Positions 1-9,010 of a stretch of 64,000 nucleotides of DNA are shown here, piece by piece. The position numbers were made by a program, and so were the translations under genes. The stretch is from Bacteroidales bacterium (lineage in GTDB: Bacteria; Bacteroidota; Bacteroidia; Bacteroidales; P3): positions 1 to 64,000 of the forward strand of contig WQWI01000002.1 of the NCBI GenBank assembly GCA_009785425.1. Direction: 5' to 3'. The notes under the pieces are model-generated. The model made no database searches. It saw only the letters and a list, made by a program, of their open reading frames with translations, and had not been told where the DNA came from. The first letter of the stretch is position 1. Each line of letters opens with the position of its first letter.

Positions 1-79
1 AAGATGAAGGCTAAAAAAGAACCGCAATGTTCCAGTTTAGTTTCAGCTTCAATCCACGAAAGCTTTTAACTGTTGCGGT

Positions 80-226
80 TGCAGGTCTTCTGACTTACCG
101 TTCGTTTGGACACCTTCCCATGATTTTTTTTCACAGTGGCTTTTGCCAAACGCTTGACTTTTCACGGCTTACAGCAGCGGGACTGTTCAGGATTTTCACC
201 TGATTCCTTCGCACAATAGGTTGTGC
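80..226 (-). ncRNA. Cobalamin (AdoCbl) riboswitch; controlled gene lies off the left edge
   Basis: The reverse complement reads GGAATCAGGTGAAAATCCTGAACAGTCCCGCTGCTGTAAGCCG...AAAGCCACTG...GGGAAGG...GTAAGTCAGAAGACCTGC, which are the conserved cobalamin riboswitch blocks. Confidence 0.93.
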
Positions 227-239
227 TACAAACGCGGTG

Positions 240-270
240 CAAAGTTACGAAAAAAAAATGAGACTACCAA
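240..270 (-). promoter_or_regulatory. Bacteroidota-type promoter driving the cobalamin riboswitch
   Basis: CAAAGTTA (rev. TAACTTTG) at 240-247 and CAA at 268-270 with a 20-nt spacer, just upstream of the riboswitch. Confidence 0.6.
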
Positions 271-280
271 ATTTTTTATT

Positions 281-353
281 GTCGTCATGTCGAGCGTAGC
301 CGAGACATCCCCCTATAGCAAGGGGATTCCTCGACTTCGCTCGGAATGACGAC
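281..353. repeat. Composite short palindromic element (gtcatgtcgagc..gagacatc plus ggattcctcgacttcgctcggaatgac)
   Basis: Ends are inverted (gtcgtcat ... atgacgac). Related segments occur at 4902-4932 and 58673-58710. It abuts the stop codon of the aminotransferase. Confidence 0.7.
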
Positions 354-1664
354 TTAGGAATTCTGCTTATGAAACAACTCCAAGCGTTCTTTCAATAGTG
401 GTAATTGTTCGGATTTAACAAGTGACACACAGGCTCGAATGCCTTGACATTCACTGCCGGTTGTATCTAATGCAATGGCAGAAATACCGTAATTTAACAA
501 TTCTTTCAAAAGTTTGTCGCCGGCATAACCCGGATAATTCACCGTGAAAAAGAATCCATCGGCAATCGCCTCTTCGCCGTCTTTGTCATAGACAATATAA
601 AAGCCGTTGTCGGTAAAGTACTGCTTCATAATTCTTGCTCTTTCGCCGTATTCTTTTACCGCTTCGATATAGTTGTAAGTGCTGTCATTAGTGGCTTTCA
701 GCATGGCTGCAAAACCATATTGAGCAGAATGCGAAGTCCCGGCACTCAATGCATAAAGTGCTCCAAACATAAAGGCTCTACCCAGTCTGTCGGTTGAAAA
801 AAAGCGTAGCAAATCCGGTGCTTGCAAGCTCCAAACTTTTTCTGAAAAAACAACCAATGCCATACGTTCTCCGGCATAACTAAATGCTTTCGACGAAGAA
901 ATGAACAAAATAAAATTGTCAGTATATTTTGCAACAGTCGGTTGATACGGCGAAACTCCGGGCTTGCTGTAATCTTTTCTGAAATCCATACCGAAATACG
1001 CCAAATCTTCAATCACGATTATATTATACTTGTTTGCAACCTCGCCGATAATCTGCAATTCCTCTTCGGTAAGGCAAAACCACGCAGGATTGTTCGGACT
1101 GGAGTAAAGTATGGACGAAATTTTTCCGTCCGACACCATCTCCTCCAACTTTGCACGTAGTTTTTCGCCACGATAGTTATACACATCAAATGTGCGATAG
1201 GTATGGCCAAGCATTTTACATTGTGCTTTTTGTACAGGAAATCCCGGATCAATAAACAGTGTCCCTTCCTTATCTTTGTACATGCGATTTACCGTGAGAA
1301 CAGCCGCCATCCCGGCTTGCATAGAGCCTGTCGTAGGAATGCAGCACTCGGATAAAACGTCTATATCCAAGAAATTTTTCACAAAACGTACGGCTTCCGT
1401 TTTAAATTCCGGTATTCCGTCAATAGGCGGATACACACTACTGACACCGTTTTTCAATGCTTGAATGTGAGCATTAACACCGATTTCCGGGGTTGGTAAT
1501 CCGGGAACACCTATTTCCATGCGGATAAACTCAACGCCGGTTTTTTGCTCAATATCGTTAATGATTTTACTAACTTCGCGAATGTTCGCATGTCCAATGT
1601 TCTTAATGCCGTTTAACGACAATACCTCTTCTGCTACGTTTTGAGGTACGGGAGTTGATTTCAT
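354..1664 (-). CDS. Pyridoxal-phosphate-dependent aminotransferase (class I/II)
   Basis: ORF trimmed to MKSTPVPQNVAEEV. Fold-type I motifs: SSPNNPAWFCLTEEEL, IVIEDLAYFGMDF, SSSKAFSYAGERM. Confidence 0.85.
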   Translation of the reverse strand: MKSTPVPQNVAEEVLSLNGIKNIGHANIREVSKIINDIEQKTGVEFIRMEIGVPGLPTPEIGVNAHIQALKNGVSSVYPPIDGIPEFKTEAVRFVKNFLDIDVLSECCIPTTGSMQAGMAAVLTVNRMYKDKEGTLFIDPGFPVQKAQCKMLGHTYRTFDVYNYRGEKLRAKLEEMVSDGKISSILYSSPNNPAWFCLTEEELQIIGEVANKYNIIVIEDLAYFGMDFRKDYSKPGVSPYQPTVAKYTDNFILFISSSKAFSYAGERMALVVFSEKVWSLQAPDLLRFFSTDRLGRAFMFGALYALSAGTSHSAQYGFAAMLKATNDSTYNYIEAVKEYGERARIMKQYFTDNGFYIVYDKDGEEAIADGFFFTVNYPGYAGDKLLKELLNYGISAIALDTTGSECQGIRACVSLVKSEQLPLLKERLELFHKQNS

Positions 1665-1693
1665 CGTGTTTATTTTTATTCGCTTAGTCGCAA

Positions 1694-1732
1694 TTTTTTG
1701 CAAATATACACAAAAAAACGTATCTTTGCAAA
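1694..1732. promoter_or_regulatory. Face-to-face overlapping divergent promoters
   Basis: TTTTTTG|CAAATATA-N12-TATCTTTG|CAAA. The -33 box of each direction is adjacent to the -7 box of the other, with a 20-nt spacer both ways. Confidence 0.6.
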
Positions 1733-1749
1733 TTAAAAATGATAAAATC

Positions 1750-3072
1750 ATGCCACAAAACCAAAAGCACGGCAATATTATAGCAATTATCGTAATGATT
1801 TTCCTTTTCGGAATGATTGCGTTTGTTACAAATTTGGCATCGCCGATGGGCGATATTCTCAAACATCAGTTCGGAATTGCAAATTGGATGGGAACTTTGG
1901 GCGTTTTTGCAATCTTCATTGCATACGCTGTGATGGGTTATCCTGCCGGAAGTTTGCTTCAAAAACACGGTTACAAAAAAACGGCACTTTTGGCGATTGC
2001 CATTGGTTTTACAGGCGTAGGCGTTCAAACAGTTTCGGGAGTTTTCGGGAGTTTTGGAATTTATTTGTTGGGAGCATTTATCGCAGGTCTTTCAGTGTGT
2101 TTGCTCAACACGGTTATTAATCCGATGATGGTTAAATTGGGCGGTGGTGGAAATAAAAGTAATCGTCTCATACAAATCGGCGGCACATTCAGCTCTATTT
2201 CAGGCACATCGGTTATTCTTTTGACGGGAATTTTGATTCCTTCAATTACACAAGCACAAATCAGTGATGTGTTTCCGTTGATGTTTGCGGCTTTGGCGAT
2301 TTTTGCGTTTGCGTTCATCGTGATAGCATCAACAAACATTCCTGAGAACAATCAGGAGATTCCCGCCTTCGCGGGAATGACGCAGGAGAAGCCAATGGAA
2401 GTAACAAAAAGTCCTTTGTCGTATCGTCATTTTGTTTTGGGTGCTATCGGTGTGTTTGTTTATGTGGGTATTGAGGTTGGCATTCCGAATGTGTTAAACA
2501 AATGGCTTCAAAATCCACAGTTGAATGTTTTGGGTGCTGTAAATGCGGAAGTTATGGCGGCTTCAGTTGCGGCAACGTATTGGTTTTTGATGCTTGTCGG
2601 GCGGTTTATCGGTGTAGCCGTCGGAGGCAGAGTTTCCCCAAAAGCGATGTTGATTTTTACGTCTTGTTTGGGTTTGATATTGACCTTGTCCGCGATATTT
2701 GCCCCAAGTTCCGTCATGGTCAGCATGCCGGTGTTTAAGAATGATGCTTATGCTTTGTTCGGCTTGGCAAATGTGCCGATTAGTGCGGCTTTGCTGGTTT
2801 GCCTTGGTTTATGCACATCTGTGATGTGGGGTGGAATTTTTACCCTTGCCGTAGATGGCTTGGGCAAACATACCGAAAAAGCATCCGGTATTTTTATGGT
2901 AATGGTTTGCGGAGGCGGAATTTTACCGTTATTGCAAAACGGAATTATTGATTTGGCAGGCGGTGTAGGTCATCTCGTCAGCTATTGGGTGGTGGTTGCC
3001 GGATTGCTTTACTTGTTGTATTATGCATTGATTGGGAGTAAAAATGTGAACCGAGCGAAGCGAGCTCATTGA
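1750..3072 (+). CDS. MFS sugar transporter (FucP-like)
   Basis: Polytopic membrane ORF. Start trimmed to MPQNQKHGNIIAIIVMIFLFGMIAFVTNLASPMG after a TATCTTTG promoter. Confidence 0.8.
   Translation: MPQNQKHGNIIAIIVMIFLFGMIAFVTNLASPMGDILKHQFGIANWMGTLGVFAIFIAYAVMGYPAGSLLQKHGYKKTALLAIAIGFTGVGVQTVSGVFGSFGIYLLGAFIAGLSVCLLNTVINPMMVKLGGGGNKSNRLIQIGGTFSSISGTSVILLTGILIPSITQAQISDVFPLMFAALAIFAFAFIVIASTNIPENNQEIPAFAGMTQEKPMEVTKSPLSYRHFVLGAIGVFVYVGIEVGIPNVLNKWLQNPQLNVLGAVNAEVMAASVAATYWFLMLVGRFIGVAVGGRVSPKAMLIFTSCLGLILTLSAIFAPSSVMVSMPVFKNDAYALFGLANVPISAALLVCLGLCTSVMWGGIFTLAVDGLGKHTEKASGIFMVMVCGGGILPLLQNGIIDLAGGVGHLVSYWVVVAGLLYLLYYALIGSKNVNRAKRAH
2358..2381. repeat. Palindromic element GATTCCCGCCTTCGCGGGAATGAC inside MFS CDS
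   Basis: Same core as the two inverted copies at 12533-12601. Translates in frame as EIPAFAGMT. Confidence 0.85.
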
Positions 3073-3102
3073 GGCGAAGCCGAGATAATTGAAAACTGAA
3101 AA

Positions 3103-3528
3103 ATGGAAAATACTATACTTAAAATAGAACAACAAATCGTTGAGGAATTTTCGAAATTCGATGAATGGCTGGATCGTTACAACTATTTGATAGAGCTGGG
3201 TAGAGAGTGTCCTACTATCAGCGAAAGCGAGAAAGTTGAAGCAAATCTAATCAAAGGTTGTCAGTCGAGAGTATGGCTCAGCACGGAATTTAGAGATGGA
3301 AAAATCATTTTTAAAGCCGACAGCGATGCCGTGATTACAAAAGGTATTGCCAGTTTGTTGATTCGTGTTTTTTCAAATCAAACATCCGACGATATTTTGA
3401 ATGCCGACCTCACATTTTTAGACACAATCGGACTTCGCACACACCTTTCTCCTACCCGCTCGAACGGACTTACATCCATGATAAAACAAATGAAACTTTA
3501 CGCTATGGCGTATAAAATGAAGCAATGA
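3103..3528 (+). CDS. sufE: SufE-family Fe-S cluster assembly protein
   Basis: 141 aa; motif GRECPTISESEKVEANLIKGCQSRVWL with the conserved SufE cysteine. Confidence 0.9.
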   Translation: MENTILKIEQQIVEEFSKFDEWLDRYNYLIELGRECPTISESEKVEANLIKGCQSRVWLSTEFRDGKIIFKADSDAVITKGIASLLIRVFSNQTSDDILNADLTFLDTIGLRTHLSPTRSNGLTSMIKQMKLYAMAYKMKQ

Positions 3529-4832
3529 AAATTCTACTCATAGTTCCGGGTGCCGGAGATACCTTTTTTTGCGGAAATTGTTTTCGCGATAATCTCTATG
3601 CTCAAGCCCTACAAAACGCCGGGCACGATGTTTCTATCATGCCTCTGTATCTCCCGTTGACAGCAGAATCGTGGAAATCAAGTACACCCTTGTTTTTTCC
3701 GGCAATATCCTACTATGTCGCACAAAAATTTTTCAAAAAAGGGAAAATGCCGCATATTTTGAGAAAAATTTTGGACTCCCCTATCGCTTTACGTTTGGCT
3801 TCTCGTTTTTCCGGAACAACTTCTGCCAAAGGCATGGAAAACATGACACTTTCCATGATTAAAGGCGAAGATAAACATTTCGCAACACAAGTTGAAAAAA
3901 TTATTTATTGGATCGAAAATCACGAACGTCCCGATGTTATTCACCTTTCGACTTCAATGTTGATTGGACTTGCAAAAGCGATAAAAAATCGTATTGATAT
4001 CCCTATCGTTTGTTCGTTACAAGACGAAGAAATTTGGCTGGATAGCCTTGACAGTAAACACGCTCAAGAAGCATGGAAATCTATCGGAAAAAATGTAGGT
4101 TTTGTTGATAAGTTCGTTGCATCAAGCGAGTTCTACAGGTCTGTTTCGTTTGAAAAAATTCCTGAAATCAAGAACATCGAAATTGTTAGTCCGGGTGTGG
4201 ATATTGAAAAATACAAATCGTCGGAACAGCCAAAAGATCCGACAATAGGCTTCTTTTATCGTGCAAATTACGAGAACGGTTTGGATATTTTGGCACAGGC
4301 TTTTGTAAATTTGAAAAAGGAAAACTCAATTCCAAATTTGAAGTTAAAAATCGGTGGCGGCTACACTCATGAAAACAAAAAATTTGTCAGCCATATTCAT
4401 ACGATTTTAGAACCGTATATCAACGATGTGATTTGGCTGGATCAATATTCTTTGAATGAACATACAACGTTTTACAAAAACATCTCTTTGATTTGTGCCC
4501 CTCTCCGATTCAACGAAGCATTTGGCTTATATTTAAGTGAGGCATTTGCAGCAGGCAGACCTGCCGTTGTTCCGGATACAGGGTCTTTCAGCGAGGTTGT
4601 CGGAGATGCAGGCATTTTATATTCGCCAAACGACAGCGAAAATTTGACAAACGCCTTACGAGAAATTTTGACAAATCCTACGATTTATGACGCTTGTAAA
4701 GCAAACGCCATACGATTGTCTTATGAAAAGTACAGTGATAAAATAGCCGCGAGAAAATTGGGGAGGATTTATTCAAGGTTATTGCAAACAGATCCCTCAG
4801 TCGCTTCGCTCCTTCGGGATGACAGACACTAA
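3525..4832 (+). CDS. Glycosyltransferase family 4 (GT-B)
   Basis: 4-nt overlap with sufE. Motifs PGAGDTFFCGNCFRDNLYAQAL and EAFGLYLSEAFAAGRPAVVPDTGSFSEVVGDAGILY. Confidence 0.88.
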   Translation: MKILLIVPGAGDTFFCGNCFRDNLYAQALQNAGHDVSIMPLYLPLTAESWKSSTPLFFPAISYYVAQKFFKKGKMPHILRKILDSPIALRLASRFSGTTSAKGMENMTLSMIKGEDKHFATQVEKIIYWIENHERPDVIHLSTSMLIGLAKAIKNRIDIPIVCSLQDEEIWLDSLDSKHAQEAWKSIGKNVGFVDKFVASSEFYRSVSFEKIPEIKNIEIVSPGVDIEKYKSSEQPKDPTIGFFYRANYENGLDILAQAFVNLKKENSIPNLKLKIGGGYTHENKKFVSHIHTILEPYINDVIWLDQYSLNEHTTFYKNISLICAPLRFNEAFGLYLSEAFAAGRPAVVPDTGSFSEVVGDAGILYSPNDSENLTNALREILTNPTIYDACKANAIRLSYEKYSDKIAARKLGRIYSRLLQTDPSVASLLRDDRH

Positions 4833-4844
4833 GAAATGGGGGGG

Positions 4845-4883
4845 ATAGATAAGTGGAGCGGCTTTGCCGCTCCACTTATCTAT
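4845..4883. terminator. Perfect 18-bp stem hairpin with TTT loop between convergent genes
   Basis: atagataagtggagcggc-ttt-gccgctccacttatctat. Confidence 0.7.
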
Positions 4884-4901
4884 TTTCCTACGTTAGTTCG
4901 C

Positions 4902-4932
4902 CGTCATTCCGAGCAAAGCGAGGAATCTGCCT
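4902..4932. repeat. Short palindromic element gtcattccgagcaaagcgaggaatc
   Basis: Same family as the right half of 281-353. Confidence 0.65.
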
Positions 4933-4943
4933 GTTACAACGAT

Positions 4944-5651
4944 TTATTTCATGTTATGATAAACATTCGTAACGTCCTCGTCTTCTTCAATTTTAGCGAG
5001 CATTTTTTCGACTTCGGCACGATGTTCGAGAGCAAGTTCTTTAGTATCTAACGGAATACGATCGAAACCTCCTAAAATCAACTCAAAATGGTTGTCTTCA
5101 ATGTATTTTTGGATTTTTCCGTAGGCATCGAATGGTCCGTAAATAATGATTTCCCCTTCATCGGTTTTGAACACTTCTTCACCGCCAAAATCTATCAGTT
5201 CAAGTTCCAATTCCTCTAGATCAACACCCTTATCTTTTATTTTGAACACACATTTATGGTCGAATACAAAGTCCAAACTCCCCGTTGTTCCTAACGATCC
5301 GTTGAATTTATTGAAATAGCTGCGAATATTTGCAACAGTCCGCATGTTGTTATCGGTAGCGGTTTCTATCACAATAGCAACACCGTGAGGAGCGTGACCC
5401 TCGTAAACGAGTTCTTTGATGTCGGCTTTGTCTTTCTCTACGGCACGTTTGATTGCACGCTCCACGTTTTCTTTCGGCATATTTTCCGATTTTGCCTCTT
5501 GAATCAAAGCACGTAAACGCGGATTTGTGTCAGGGTCTGTACCGTTTTTGGCAGCCATGGTAATGTGCTTACCTATACGCGTGAACACACGTGCCATATT
5601 TCCCCAGCGCTTGAATTTTGCGGCTTTGCGGTATTCGAATGCTCTTCCCAT
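4944..5651 (-). CDS. YebC/PmpR family regulatory protein
   Basis: MGRAFEYRKAAKFKRWGNMARVFTRIGKHITMAAKNGTDPDTNPRLRALIQEAKSENMPKENVERAIKRA. Confidence 0.95.
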   Translation of the reverse strand: MGRAFEYRKAAKFKRWGNMARVFTRIGKHITMAAKNGTDPDTNPRLRALIQEAKSENMPKENVERAIKRAVEKDKADIKELVYEGHAPHGVAIVIETATDNNMRTVANIRSYFNKFNGSLGTTGSLDFVFDHKCVFKIKDKGVDLEELELELIDFGGEEVFKTDEGEIIIYGPFDAYGKIQKYIEDNHFELILGGFDRIPLDTKELALEHRAEVEKMLAKIEEDEDVTNVYHNMK

Positions 5652-5764
5652 TTTTTAGTTTGTTTGTTCGTAATATTTTGAGACGCAAAGATACAACTTT
5701 TTTTGAAATTCATGAAAATTTTCATTTTTTTTTCGTACCTTTGCACTTTCAAAATATTTTTTTT

Positions 5765-6688
5765 ATGGAAACAACAAAATGCTTAATCATTGGCTCTGGT
5801 CCTGCGGGTTACACAGCCGCTATTTACGCGTCTCGAGCAGATCTTAGCCCCGTTTTGTATCAGGGTATTCAGCCGGGCGGACAATTAACTATTACGACTG
5901 ATGTCGAAAATTTTCCGGGTTATCCCAACGGGGTTACAGGTCCGGAATTGATGGAAGATTTGCGAAAGCAAGCCGAACGTTTTGGTGCTGATATTCGCAC
6001 GGGAATTGTGTCGGCAGTAGATTTGTCGAAACGTCCGTTTTTGGTAACCGTTGATGAAAAGCATCAACTTTTGGCGGAAACTATTATTGTTTCAACCGGT
6101 GCTTCTGCGAATTGGCTCGGATTGGAAAGCGAAAAAAAGTTTCAAGGTATGGGTGTTTCCGCATGTGCAACTTGCGACGGATTTTTCTACAGAAATCAAG
6201 ATGTTTGCGTGATTGGCGGCGGAGATACGGCAACCGAAGAAGCTTCGTATTTGGCAAATTTATGCAACAAAGTGTATTTGATTGTTCGTCGTGATGAACT
6301 TCGTGCGTCAAAAGCCATGCAGAAACGAGTTTTGGATAATCCAAAAATCGAAGTTGTCTGGAAACACCAAACCAAAGAAATTTTGGGCGATGATAGCGGG
6401 GTTACCGGAATTCTACTTTATCATTCCGACACCAAAGAAGAGAAAAAACTTGATGTTACCGGCGTTTTCGTAGCAATCGGTCACACGCCGAATACAGACT
6501 TATTCAAAAATCAATTGGAACTTCACCCCGAAGGTTATATCAAGACTGTTCCGGGTAGTACAAAAACAAACGTTCCGGGTGTTTTTGCCGCCGGAGACGT
6601 GCAAGATTTGCATTATCGACAAGGCATTACAGCTGCGGGTACGGGTTGTATGGCGGCTATCGAAGCTGAACGGTTTTTGCAAGAGTAG
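5765..6688 (+). CDS. trxB: Thioredoxin-disulfide reductase
   Basis: Start METTKCLIIGSGPAGYTAAIYASRA; CATCDG active site; GGGDTATEEA. Confidence 0.95.
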   Translation: METTKCLIIGSGPAGYTAAIYASRADLSPVLYQGIQPGGQLTITTDVENFPGYPNGVTGPELMEDLRKQAERFGADIRTGIVSAVDLSKRPFLVTVDEKHQLLAETIIVSTGASANWLGLESEKKFQGMGVSACATCDGFFYRNQDVCVIGGGDTATEEASYLANLCNKVYLIVRRDELRASKAMQKRVLDNPKIEVVWKHQTKEILGDDSGVTGILLYHSDTKEEKKLDVTGVFVAIGHTPNTDLFKNQLELHPEGYIKTVPGSTKTNVPGVFAAGDVQDLHYRQGITAAGTGCMAAIEAERFLQE

Positions 6689-6698
6689 TTATTGATGG

Positions 6699-6758
6699 TT
6701 AGTGGTTAATGGCTAATCGTTTATTTGCCAATTGCAGTGATTAACCATTAACCACTAA
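6699..6758. terminator. Inverted repeat (ttagtggttaatggctaatc / gattaaccattaaccactaa) downstream of trxB
   Basis: About 20-bp arms with one mismatch, followed by A/T-rich sequence. Confidence 0.5.
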
Positions 6759-6772
6759 TCATTAAAAATTCA

Positions 6773-6804
6773 TTTGCATATTTCAAAAAAAAATCGTATC
6801 TTTG
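6773..6804 (+). promoter_or_regulatory. Promoter for tRNA-Arg
   Basis: TTTG (6773-6776)-N20-TATCTTTG (6797-6804). Confidence 0.6.
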
Positions 6805-6833
6805 CACTCCCAAAAATTTTATTTTTGGAAAGG

Positions 6834-6907
6834 GGTTCCGTAGCTCAGCTGGATAGAGCAACAGCCTTCTAAGCTGTGGGTCACTGGTTCGAATCCAGTC
6901 GGAATCA
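6834..6907 (+). tRNA. tRNA-Arg (anticodon TCT)
   Basis: Cloverleaf: GGTTCCG acceptor / CGGAATC; D-arm GCTCAGCTGGATAGAGC; anticodon stem-loop CAGCCTTCTAAGCTG; T-arm CTGGTTCGAATCCAG. Confidence 0.96.
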
Positions 6908-7191
6908 CTCGAAAAACTACAGAAGCCGCCTGTAATTAAAGGAGTTTAAGACGGGCGGTTTTCTTTTTGCCAAACATTTGCCAAACATAGCCTTTGGAAG
7001 GCATTCGTCAGACTGTTGATATTTTTTGATAATTTTGCCATAACTTTTGCACGACTCTTGCACGACAGGCTATACATAGCCCCTGTATTTTTTCTCACGT
7101 TCCATTTTCAAAATCTCGTGCAAGGCATGCAAATATACATAAACACATTTTTTAACAACTGAGTTTAATTTTTACAATGATTTGTTGGGTC

Positions 7192-8043
7192 TCATAGTTT
7201 ACGTTTCCAAATATCCGATTCTTTCATATACACAATCCTTTCAGTCAATTGCAAAAAATAATCATTCGACCAAATTTCCAAGTCTTTTGGAGATTGAATA
7301 AAGGGCAGAACATCTCGTTTTACTAAATCAATGTTTGTGGATGCAAATCTTTCTTTTAGTCGTTCAACAAATGTTTCCTTACTCATGTCCTCGCCATTGA
7401 ATTCTTTTGTTCGGACTTGTAAATGCTCGAAATTCAACGGCACATCGTGTCGAACGTACCATTCAAAATCGAACCAATCTCTGCCTTTTACGCGAGTTTT
7501 CCAATTACGGAACAACAAAGCATGCATCTTTCCTGCATACAAATCCGGCAATGTGAAACAGCGAGTCATAAACGAAAACGGCATTAAAGATAATTTCTGC
7601 TCAGTAGAAAATCCAAGTGGCGGATCAATATCTACTTCGATTTTGATTTTAATGCTTTTATCCATTTGAAATTGAATGTCGTACATCGCCGTGTTATCTT
7701 TCAAAAAAGCAGATTCTATCTTTGTGTCGTTTTTTTTGTCCTTACGAACAATAACCACATCACGTCCGGCGGCTTTAAATTCCTCAGTAATGGCAGGGAA
7801 ATAATGCTCCAAATCAAACGTTTCATTTTTGGAAACAAGAGAAAAATCCATATCTTCCGAAAAACGCGGCAAGTTATGAAAAATTCTCAAACACGTACCT
7901 CCGTAAAAAGCAGCTTTGTCGAAAAAACCACTGCGATATAACCCTGCGAGTGCAATTTTTTGCATTACCTCGTGAGTAGCATTTACTTGTTGTTCACGAG
8001 TTTGAACAGTATATCGCGAAAGCATTTGTTCAAAAATATTCAT
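7192..8043 (-). CDS. AbiEii/AbiGii-family nucleotidyltransferase toxin
   Basis: YGGTCLRIFHNLPRFSEDMDFSL nucleotidyltransferase motif. Overlaps the upstream antitoxin by 4 nt. Confidence 0.9.
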   Translation of the reverse strand: MNIFEQMLSRYTVQTREQQVNATHEVMQKIALAGLYRSGFFDKAAFYGGTCLRIFHNLPRFSEDMDFSLVSKNETFDLEHYFPAITEEFKAAGRDVVIVRKDKKNDTKIESAFLKDNTAMYDIQFQMDKSIKIKIEVDIDPPLGFSTEQKLSLMPFSFMTRCFTLPDLYAGKMHALLFRNWKTRVKGRDWFDFEWYVRHDVPLNFEHLQVRTKEFNGEDMSKETFVERLKERFASTNIDLVKRDVLPFIQSPKDLEIWSNDYFLQLTERIVYMKESDIWKRKL

Positions 8044-8669
8044 CGTTGTAATAATTTTAGTAGTAATGATAAGATTCTTTTTTTCTTCCCTGTTTCGATA
8101 CATTGTGCTATGATATCGGTATCCATTTTTTCTAAAGCGGACATATCAAAACGCAAATCATCTTCGAGATAAGATGACAAGGCAATCACAGATTGAATTT
8201 GAAGATACGGCGTAGTTACAATCATATCGCACAATGCTTTTTCCGGTGTAGCAATCAAAAATGTGCAATTGTTTTCTATTTGTTGTTTTATACCAATGGA
8301 GTAATAGTCTTTGCCAACCGTTGTGTATTCGAAATTTGCAATCGTATTTTCAAATTTCTTCGAACGGTTAGTGGTCATCGAACGAACCGTATACACCTGT
8401 TCGGGAATCAGCCCATAATATCGCAAAGCTGTCTCCATTGAAACATACGACGGTCCGTAGAGGTGATTGGCGATAAGTTCAGTCGAAAGTGTTTGTCGGC
8501 TTACCTTTGGCGATACCACAAACATTCCTTTCTTCAGTCGAATTAAGTTTCCCGCATGTTCAAGATAAGCAATCTTGTCTTTTGGGAAGCGATAATTCTG
8601 AAACAACGACCGCAGAACCGCAAAATTTACCGGTACAATGCCAAATTGTTCTAATTGATCCATATCCAT
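8040..8669 (-). CDS. AbiEi-type antitoxin (type IV TA partner)
   Basis: 209 aa; N-terminal wHTH region, YVSMETALRYYGLIPE and TPEKALCDMI motifs. Immediately upstream of the AbiEii gene. Confidence 0.85.
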   Translation of the reverse strand: MDMDQLEQFGIVPVNFAVLRSLFQNYRFPKDKIAYLEHAGNLIRLKKGMFVVSPKVSRQTLSTELIANHLYGPSYVSMETALRYYGLIPEQVYTVRSMTTNRSKKFENTIANFEYTTVGKDYYSIGIKQQIENNCTFLIATPEKALCDMIVTTPYLQIQSVIALSSYLEDDLRFDMSALEKMDTDIIAQCIETGKKKRILSLLLKLLQR

Positions 8670-8743
8670 AATTTTTGCAAAGATACGAAAATTTACGCAG
8701 ATAATAGATTTTTTTTCGATTATCTGTGTAAAATTTGATATTT

Positions 8744-9010
8744 TTACTCTAAATTTTTCACAAGTTCCAATTTCATTTCTTCGTCAATCTCTCGGTAGCG
8801 TAGTGCCGCTCGACTGGTTGGCGAATGTCCTGTCAATAAACCTGCAAGTGCAGGGTCTTTGAATTTCTTATAAACATTGCCGTAAAGCGTTCTGCGAGCC
8901 ATATGCGAAGAGGCGACTTCGTAAATAGGTCTTTGTACATCTGTTCGGGTTTTGTTGTCCATAATCGTAACGATGCGGTTGACTTTTGCAATTTCTAACA
9001 TTCTTTTGAT
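8744..9010 (-). pseudogene. Truncated tyrosine recombinase/integrase (C-terminal ~90 aa only)
   Basis: RMLEIAKVNRIVTIMDNKTRTDVQRPIYEVASSHMARRTLYGNVYKKFKDPALAGLLTGHSPTSRAALRYREIDEEMK retains HxxR and a C-terminal Y. The N-terminal catalytic half is missing. Confidence 0.85.

Noticed and set aside
6908-6966. Hairpin after tRNA-Arg (gccgcctgt...acgggcggttttc) as an att-site signature
   Set aside because: Equally explained as a simple terminator; no second copy of the tRNA 3' end was found near the integrase remnant.
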